Shown in pieces: positions 58,364 through 64,000 of a stretch of 64,000 bases of DNA. The stretch's first letter is position 1, and each line of letters starts with the position of its first letter. This stretch comes from Moorella sp. E308F (GTDB lineage Bacteria; Bacillota; DSM-521; Neomoorellales; Neomoorellaceae). Location: contig NZ_BJKN01000001.1 in NCBI RefSeq assembly GCF_006538365.1, positions 1,226,001 to 1,290,000 of the forward strand. The letters run 5' to 3'. Position numbers and translations under genes: made by a program. The notes under the pieces are model-generated. The model saw only the letters and a program-made list of their open reading frames with translations, did not search any database and was not told the origin of the DNA.

Positions 58364-60295
58364 ATGCTGGAGGCCATGTCCGAGCTGGGTAAGGTGCTGG
58401 CCGGCATAGGAAGGGAAGAATTCATATCTAATATACTGGAGCCTCTACCCAGTCAAACCCGTAAAGGCCAAACCCGAAAGGTAATTTTGTTAGATTTTGA
58501 TACCCGGGCTGGCAAGATTAATGTAGAAGTGGAGGAGGTTAAGGAAAAAGAAACTCCTAAGAAATATCTCTGGATCGGCAATGCCAAGGGCAACAAGCCG
58601 CAAAGATCGGCAGCTACTCCTTCACTGAACTATATATTGTCCCAGACCTTACCCAATATAGCCCGAGAGTTGCCAGAAGGGAGTTCCTTAAGGGCCCAGG
58701 TGGAGAAGGTCATAACCCACTTTTACCGGGATATGCCGGGAGGTATGAAGGTCCTGGATGTTGAGGGTTTTGGCCTGACGGGAGAGAGCTTTTCCATGAC
58801 AGGACTCCTGGAACAGGTTAAGGGGAATTCAAAAAACTTTCTCAAGAAATTAACCGACGCGGTGGAAGCCTGGATTAGGAAAAAATGGGGACTGAGTAAG
58901 GACGAGATTGCCCTGTGGGTGGTGAGTGTGGATGGAGTACCTTTAAGCTGCCACTCGGAGTATAGAGACCTTGTTTACCGCATTAAGATTGAGGATGCTT
59001 TAGAGGAAACTATCTCCGGTTGTTGTTCCAGTTGCGGCTTGCCGGGCCAAGTAGCAGTAGATGTATTCAAGGAGCTAGAATTTAAGTATTACATACTTGA
59101 CAAAATTAGCTTTGCTTCGGGGGTGACAGAAAAAGGTTTCTACCATAACCTTACCCTTTGTGCGAGTTGCTACCGCAATCTACTGGCTGCCGAAAAGTTC
59201 GTCAAAAATTGGCTCAACACCCAAATAGGGAACTTTAATTGTTATGTCATTCCAGGCTTTCTTTTTGAAGCCTTACCGGCTAAAAAGGATTTGGAAGATT
59301 GGGCTGCCTACGTGATCAATACTATTAAGGTGGCCAATAATCTTAAGAGCCTTTACGAACTGGAAAAGGAACTGGACGAGTTCTTAGAGGAAGGTCCTTT
59401 GGACAATAAGGCTATACTCAACCTGTTATTTTATCACAAGCCCGCCGGTCGAAGCGAATTTAAAGTATTGCGTTTGATCAAGGATGTTTCTCCCACGCGT
59501 ATTAAGAAGCTTGTAAGAAGCATAAACAAGGTTAGCGATGTCGGTAAAGGCTTACTGGGGGGTGAAAGCAGGGAATGGGTTATTGATTTGCAAAAGATCT
59601 ATTACTTAATACCTTTGAAGACCGGTGACGTAAACGAATACAAGAAAATACTGGACATCTACGATTCCTTGATCAGCGAGAGGCAGTTTGATTATGCCTT
59701 CCTCATCAATCAGTTTACCGAGCTAATTGCTATTTATCAGCTGCGGCGTTTCTCTAACAGTAATATCAGGGTGAAGGATGAGAAGTATGTGAAATATAGT
59801 ATGGCCATGGCGGTACTGCAAGCCAACCTTTTCCTGTACCTGTTGCGTAAATTAGGCCAATTAAAGGGGGTGACGGGTGTGAGTGAGGATTTTCAGCAGC
59901 TTAACGTGGACCAGAATATGAAATCATTCTTGCAGGAAATGGGATATAACGGGGCGCAAACAGCTATGTTCTTGCTGGGGTATTTGATCGAGCAGGTGGG
60001 CTGGAGCCAGGCCCAGCATGGCCATGAGAATAAGCCGGTCCTGGAAAAGATCAATTATCAGGGTATGAGCCTAGCTCGCCTCCAGCATTTGGCCAATGTG
60101 GTTTTCAATTTGCTGCACCAGTACAAGATTCTCACTTTTAATGAGCGGCTGTATGCTGAAATGAAAAAAGTTATGGACCAGTACGTGAACAACTGGCCTC
60201 TTTCCCCGGAAGAAAATGTTTTCTATCTCCTGTCGGGTTATTCCTATGGCGTGCGCCGGGCTGCCTCATACAAGGGCAAAGAAGAACAGGCATAG
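58364..60295 (+). CDS. cas8b: Type I-B Cascade large subunit Cas8b (Csh1/TM1802 type)
   Basis: Large effector subunit of 643 residues. A zinc-finger-like pair, CCSSCGLPG (near 222) and LCASCYRNLL (near 265), is typical of the TM1802/Csh1 family. The N-terminal ILLDFDTRAGKINVEVEEV and the helical C-terminal half also fit. It is clearly different from the 491-residue Cst1-type protein at 43.3 kb. ATG follows AAGGGGGAGGCGG. Confidence 0.87.
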   Translation: MLEAMSELGKVLAGIGREEFISNILEPLPSQTRKGQTRKVILLDFDTRAGKINVEVEEVKEKETPKKYLWIGNAKGNKPQRSAATPSLNYILSQTLPNIARELPEGSSLRAQVEKVITHFYRDMPGGMKVLDVEGFGLTGESFSMTGLLEQVKGNSKNFLKKLTDAVEAWIRKKWGLSKDEIALWVVSVDGVPLSCHSEYRDLVYRIKIEDALEETISGCCSSCGLPGQVAVDVFKELEFKYYILDKISFASGVTEKGFYHNLTLCASCYRNLLAAEKFVKNWLNTQIGNFNCYVIPGFLFEALPAKKDLEDWAAYVINTIKVANNLKSLYELEKELDEFLEEGPLDNKAILNLLFYHKPAGRSEFKVLRLIKDVSPTRIKKLVRSINKVSDVGKGLLGGESREWVIDLQKIYYLIPLKTGDVNEYKKILDIYDSLISERQFDYAFLINQFTELIAIYQLRRFSNSNIRVKDEKYVKYSMAMAVLQANLFLYLLRKLGQLKGVTGVSEDFQQLNVDQNMKSFLQEMGYNGAQTAMFLLGYLIEQVGWSQAQHGHENKPVLEKINYQGMSLARLQHLANVVFNLLHQYKILTFNERLYAEMKKVMDQYVNNWPLSPEENVFYLLSGYSYGVRRAASYKGKEEQA

Positions 60296-60325
60296 AACCA
60301 TCTTGCCAAGGGGGTATGGGCTTAA

Positions 60326-61276
60326 ATGGCCGAATTAGTAAAAAATAACGGGGAAATCCTTTACATCTACGATGCCAAGATGTGCAATCCTAACGGGGAT
60401 CCCGACGATGAAAACCGCCCCCGTATGGACTATGAGCGGGAACGCAATCTAGTAAGCGATGTCCGCCTCAAGCGGTACATAAGGGATTACTTACAGGATA
60501 AGTTTAAAGATAAGGAACAGCAAATTTATATTACCAAGGCTGAGGGCGTGGTCAACGCCACCGAACGCCTCAAAGTTATTCTGGGCAAGAATAAAGTAGG
60601 ACAGGAGGACATACCGGCCTTATCGGAGAAGCTTATAGACGTGCGGCTCTTCGGTGCTACTATGCCCATCAAAGCCGATGGCGGCAGAATAGGTTCTTCC
60701 CTGACTTTCATAGGACCAGTGCAGTTCAACTGGGGATACTCCCTTAACCGCGCTACACTGGTGGATTCCGTAAGCATTACTTCCCAGTTTGCTGCCGAAA
60801 GCGGTAAGGAGCAGGGCACCATAGGTAAAGATTACCGGGTATATTATTCCCTTATTGCCTTTCATGGCATTATAAGCGCCCGCCGGGCGGAGAAGACGGG
60901 CTTGACCGAAGCCGATATTGCTTTGCTGGATGAAGCCCTCCTCAAGGCCATCCCGTTGCTGGCTACCAGGAGCAAGATCGGCCAGTACCCGCGGCTTTAC
61001 CTCCGCCTGGAATACAGGGATGCCGATACCTTCTGTGGAGACCTGCGTGAATATTTAAGCCTGGAGGAGACTACGGGTTTAAGGGAAATTAGCGATGTGA
61101 AGCTGCGTCTTGATGGAATGGCTGACTGCTTAAAAAGCATAGCTCCCCGAGTCGCTCGGGTATATTGCTGGCAGCACGAACACCTCTGCACGCTGTACCA
61201 GGGACAAAAAGTGAGGCTTCCTTTGTGGTTAGAAGGAGTGATAGGTAAGGGCAGAGTTCAGGTATTGCAGGCCTGA
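60326..61276 (+). CDS. cas7: Cascade backbone protein Cas7 (Csh2 type)
   Basis: Backbone protein of 316 residues. The N-terminal ILYIYDAKMCNPNGDPDDEN and RPRMDYERERNLVSDVRLKRYIRDY are diagnostic of the Csh2 family. GPVQFNWGYSLNRA lies mid-protein. ATG follows AAGGGGGTATGGGC. It sits between cas8b and cas5 as in other Hmari/Csh-type I-B loci. Confidence 0.93.
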   Translation: MAELVKNNGEILYIYDAKMCNPNGDPDDENRPRMDYERERNLVSDVRLKRYIRDYLQDKFKDKEQQIYITKAEGVVNATERLKVILGKNKVGQEDIPALSEKLIDVRLFGATMPIKADGGRIGSSLTFIGPVQFNWGYSLNRATLVDSVSITSQFAAESGKEQGTIGKDYRVYYSLIAFHGIISARRAEKTGLTEADIALLDEALLKAIPLLATRSKIGQYPRLYLRLEYRDADTFCGDLREYLSLEETTGLREISDVKLRLDGMADCLKSIAPRVARVYCWQHEHLCTLYQGQKVRLPLWLEGVIGKGRVQVLQA

Positions 61277-61297
61277 AACAGGAAGGAACGACGGCTT

Positions 61298-62059
61298 ATG
61301 CAGGACATAGTGGTTTTCGACCTGGTCGGTCCCATGGCACATTTCCGTAAATTTTATACCAATTCCTCCTCCCTCTCCTATGCTTTTCCCCCCAGAACAG
61401 CCTTGATGGGGATAGTCGCTGCTATCTTAGGGTGGGAGCGGGATTCCTATTATGACTTACTGTCGCCCGCTAAGGCTCGCTTGGCTGCGGCCATCAAGGC
61501 GCCGGTGCGGAAGACCATTCAGACGGTAAATTATATACGGACCAAAAACATCAATGAAGTCAACGGCAGCGGGGGTGGTACCCAGATCCCCCTGGAGATA
61601 CTTCTGCCTGCTCAGGAATTTACCAGCTTGCGCTACCGCGTATATTTTTACCACGCAGATAAGGAGATTACAGGAAAGCTGGCAGCAAATCTGGAAGAAG
61701 GGAAAAGCCGCTATCCCCTTTACCTGGGGCTAAGCGAATTCATAGCGAAGCCGATTCTGGTAGATTTGGTGAGTGAAAAGAGTATCCAGGAGGTGCAGCC
61801 GGGGAGGGAGGTCGAACTGGTGACAGTATGCAATGCTCAGGCCATAGAGCGGTTGAATTTTAATGGTGAGGGCGGTGACCTCCAGTATATAAGGGAAAAA
61901 GCTCCCCAAAGCTTTGGCCCTGGCCGGGAACTGCGGCCGCCAGTTTCCATAATTTACGAAAAGAACCAAAAGAAGCTGCGCGGTATATTTAAAGTCCCTG
62001 TATATTCCCTGCGCTATCGGGCGGGAGAGGAAGAGGTTGTGAGTTTCCTGGAGGTATAG
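61298..62059 (+). CDS. cas5: Cascade protein Cas5 (Csh type)
   Basis: Protein of 253 residues. IVVFDLVGPMAHFRKFYTN followed by YAFPPRTALMGIVAAILG is the Cas5 N-terminal RAMP motif, here in the Cas5h form. It should cap the 5' end of the crRNA in the second Cascade. The cas3 ATG is 3 bases beyond its stop. Confidence 0.92.
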   Translation: MQDIVVFDLVGPMAHFRKFYTNSSSLSYAFPPRTALMGIVAAILGWERDSYYDLLSPAKARLAAAIKAPVRKTIQTVNYIRTKNINEVNGSGGGTQIPLEILLPAQEFTSLRYRVYFYHADKEITGKLAANLEEGKSRYPLYLGLSEFIAKPILVDLVSEKSIQEVQPGREVELVTVCNAQAIERLNFNGEGGDLQYIREKAPQSFGPGRELRPPVSIIYEKNQKKLRGIFKVPVYSLRYRAGEEEVVSFLEV

Positions 62060-62062
62060 GTA

Positions 62063-64000
62063 ATGGAGTTTTACTCCCATCCCGGTAAACCGCTGGACCT
62101 GCATTTAAGGGAAGTGGCCATGGAAATGCAGGAATGCCTGCAGGACATCCCGGGGCCAGGGCGGGATGTCCTGCCATTGCTTGCCGCTGTAACGGGATTT
62201 ACCCACGACTTTGGCAAATATACTACCTTTTTTCAAAGGTACCTTCTGGAAAAGGTTAGGGATGGTGACAAACATCACCACGCCTTTATTTCAGGCCTTT
62301 GGGGAAGTTACCTGGTAGCAACGCTACTAAAAAAAGAGGAAACCATCTTAGAAGCCACCTTAGCCTTTGCACCCCTTCTATGTTTTATGGCGATTACACG
62401 GCATCATGCCAACTTAGATAACCTGGAAAGACACCTAGTCAGACCTGGCGATTTAGAAGATCCTGAGCTTACAGAAGTCCAGCCGTCCTTAAGGTATAAA
62501 TTGCAACTAGTCGAGGAACAGGTCGCTGACCTGTTTGCTCGGCGCGAAGATATTTTTCCCAGCCTGCTTAATGCCCAGGAACCCTTTAACTTTTTTTCTC
62601 CCGACCTACTGGAGACGTTTTGCTCTAGCTGGCGGGGAATATATGCCCAGCTTTACCGGCTGCACCGGCGCTTCAAACAGGCGGATGGCTTTACTAGGAG
62701 AAAGGCCTATTTCCTCCTGCTGGCCCTGTACTCAGCCCTGATAGATGCTGACAAGAGGGAAGCTGGGGGAGTAGGGGCTGTTCCCCGTTGCTGTCTACCT
62801 CCCGGGGCTGTGGATAGTTTTAAAGAGAAAAAGTTTGCTGCCTCCTCCAGCGATGACATAAATTCGCTACGGGAAGAGATTTACCAGAAAGTAACTAATA
62901 CCATCACCCGTGTTTCTTTAGATCAGCATTTGTTTACTCTCACGGCTCCCACAGGCGCGGGGAAAACGTTGACCTCCTTGAGCGCCGCCCTACGGTTGAG
63001 GGAGCGCTTGCACAGGGAAAAGGGTTATAGTGCGAGGATTATTTATGCCCTTCCTTTTACCAATATAATTGACCAGACTTTTACAGTTTTTGGCGATGTC
63101 TTGCGAGCATCCCTCAAGGACTTCGCTGCTAAGGAAAGCAATTACCTCCTCAAGCACCATTACCTGGCCGACACCATTTATAAGCTGGAAGGGGAAAATG
63201 CGGGGGAAGAATTTAGCCTGGAGGAATCTTTATTGCTTATAGAGAGCTGGCAGAGCGAGATAATTGTAACTACCTTTGTGCAGCTATTACATTCCCTTAT
63301 AGGCTTTCAAAATCGCATGTTAAAAAAATCGAACAAACTATTAGGGTCCATAGTTATTATGGATGAAGTCCAGAACATACCGGTGGAGTACTGGGAGCTA
63401 GTGCGGGAGGTGCTAAAGGGACTAGCTGAATACTTTGGGGCTTACATCATTTTAATGACAGCTACTAAGCCCTTGCTATTCAAGTACGGCGAGGCCATAG
63501 AACTGGTGGGCGATGAAGAGTTGGTCAGGCAATTTTTTAACCGGCTGAACCGGGTGCAGGTCCAGGTAGATTTACGTCCTAAACGGGTAGTAGAGGTGGC
63601 AGCTGAATTTGCTCGCCAATATGACCCTTCACGTTCTTACTTGCTTATAGTAAATACCATTAACTCTTCCCTGGAGCTTTACCAATGCATAAAGCAGTTT
63701 TTGCGGGAACAAGGGCACGAGCCGTTGATGTTTTATCTTTCCACCAACGTTGTACCCTTGGAAAGAAAAAAACGGGTCGAGGAAATCAACCAAGCTCTAT
63801 CTTCTAAACAAAAGCCAGTAGTTGTCTCGACCCAGGTAGTAGAAGCTGGTGTGGATCTTGATTTTGATATTGTATGGCGCGATCTCTCCCCTATTGATTC
63901 CATCATACAGGCGGCAGGGCGCTGCAACCGGCACAGCCATAAGCGTGGCGGACTAGTACGCGTACTTCACCTGGTAGATGAAGAGGGGCACACCCTGGCT
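62063..64000 (+). CDS. cas3: CRISPR helicase-nuclease Cas3 (second locus), 3'-truncated by the window edge
   Basis: Open from ATG 62063 to the last base with no stop, about 646 residues visible. The HD domain has MEFYSHPGKPLDLH and VTGFTHDFGKYTTFF (near residue 46), with AITRHHAN further on. Motif I is LTAPTGAGKTLTSL (near 294), DEVQ box is VIMDEVQNIPVEYW (near 433), then VVSTQVVEAGVDLDFD and AAGRCNRH (near 617). Adaptation genes and a second array, if any, would lie to the right. Confidence 0.93.
   Translation, partial: MEFYSHPGKPLDLHLREVAMEMQECLQDIPGPGRDVLPLLAAVTGFTHDFGKYTTFFQRYLLEKVRDGDKHHHAFISGLWGSYLVATLLKKEETILEATLAFAPLLCFMAITRHHANLDNLERHLVRPGDLEDPELTEVQPSLRYKLQLVEEQVADLFARREDIFPSLLNAQEPFNFFSPDLLETFCSSWRGIYAQLYRLHRRFKQADGFTRRKAYFLLLALYSALIDADKREAGGVGAVPRCCLPPGAVDSFKEKKFAASSSDDINSLREEIYQKVTNTITRVSLDQHLFTLTAPTGAGKTLTSLSAALRLRERLHREKGYSARIIYALPFTNIIDQTFTVFGDVLRASLKDFAAKESNYLLKHHYLADTIYKLEGENAGEEFSLEESLLLIESWQSEIIVTTFVQLLHSLIGFQNRMLKKSNKLLGSIVIMDEVQNIPVEYWELVREVLKGLAEYFGAYIILMTATKPLLFKYGEAIELVGDEELVRQFFNRLNRVQVQVDLRPKRVVEVAAEFARQYDPSRSYLLIVNTINSSLELYQCIKQFLREQGHEPLMFYLSTNVVPLERKKRVEEINQALSSKQKPVVVSTQVVEAGVDLDFDIVWRDLSPIDSIIQAAGRCNRHSHKRGGLVRVLHLVDEEGHTLA

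Noticed and set aside
57459..62062. A second CRISPR array inside the Csh-type locus
   Set aside because: No regularly spaced repeat was found between the genes; any array would have to lie right of the window.

Overview
The window looks like a chromosome segment of an anaerobic, spore-forming-type Firmicute. The gene set fits a Moorella-like thermophilic acetogen: ETF/FixCX electron transfer, a tungsten-type aldehyde ferredoxin oxidoreductase, an iron-sulfur old yellow enzyme, AddAB rather than RecBCD, GTG/TTG starts and strong Shine-Dalgarno sites. The genus is an inference; no rRNA or tRNA gene was seen. Composition is mosaic: AT-rich at 1-3.2 kb and in much of 6-18 kb, very GC-rich from about 18.7 to 41 kb, and intermediate across the CRISPR loci.

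Region 1 (1-6.3 kb) holds a truncated etfA followed by fixC, fixX and an etfB-like gene, then a Gfo/Idh/MocA dehydrogenase, a sugar epimerase/isomerase-type TIM barrel and a ROK kinase. Region 2 (6.35-18.4 kb) is a scarred accessory zone. It has an IS66 remnant with internal deletions, an alpha/beta hydrolase bracketed by about 80-bp inverted repeats, a polyferredoxin plus aldehyde ferredoxin oxidoreductase plus MoaD-like cluster, a broken IclR regulator whose upstream region is duplicated in front of the oxidoreductase cluster, an OYE-type reductase, two nitrilase-superfamily genes (one bracketed by a 22-bp perfect inverted repeat) and a frameshifted remnant.

Region 3 (18.7-33.7 kb) is a compact DNA-break-repair operon, yhaO-like, yhaN-like, addB and addA, followed by an NCS2 transporter and a Tat-exported D-aminoacylase-like amidohydrolase. 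Region 4 (34.1-64 kb) is a defence island. It contains a complete Wadjet operon (jetABCD), a WYL regulator, a full Cst-type I-B CRISPR-Cas operon (cas6-cas8b1-cas7-cas5-cas3-cas4-cas1-cas2) with a 55-repeat array, an IS66 remnant abutting the distal end of the array, a chemoreceptor fragment, a Uma2-family nuclease gene, a truncated ring-nuclease/CARF-like gene, and a second, Csh-type I-B operon (cas6-cas8b-cas7-cas5-cas3) that runs off the right edge.

The systems appear to be joined in two ways. The 3' end of jetD recurs in fragments just downstream of jetD and again at 56.1 kb, so the first CRISPR locus lies between copies of the Wadjet tail. Sites resembling sigma-H promoters (AGGA-type -35, GAAT-type -10) lie in front of both cas loci and the amidohydrolase, with weaker versions before jetA and the yhaO operon, suggesting stationary-phase or transition-state control of defence genes.
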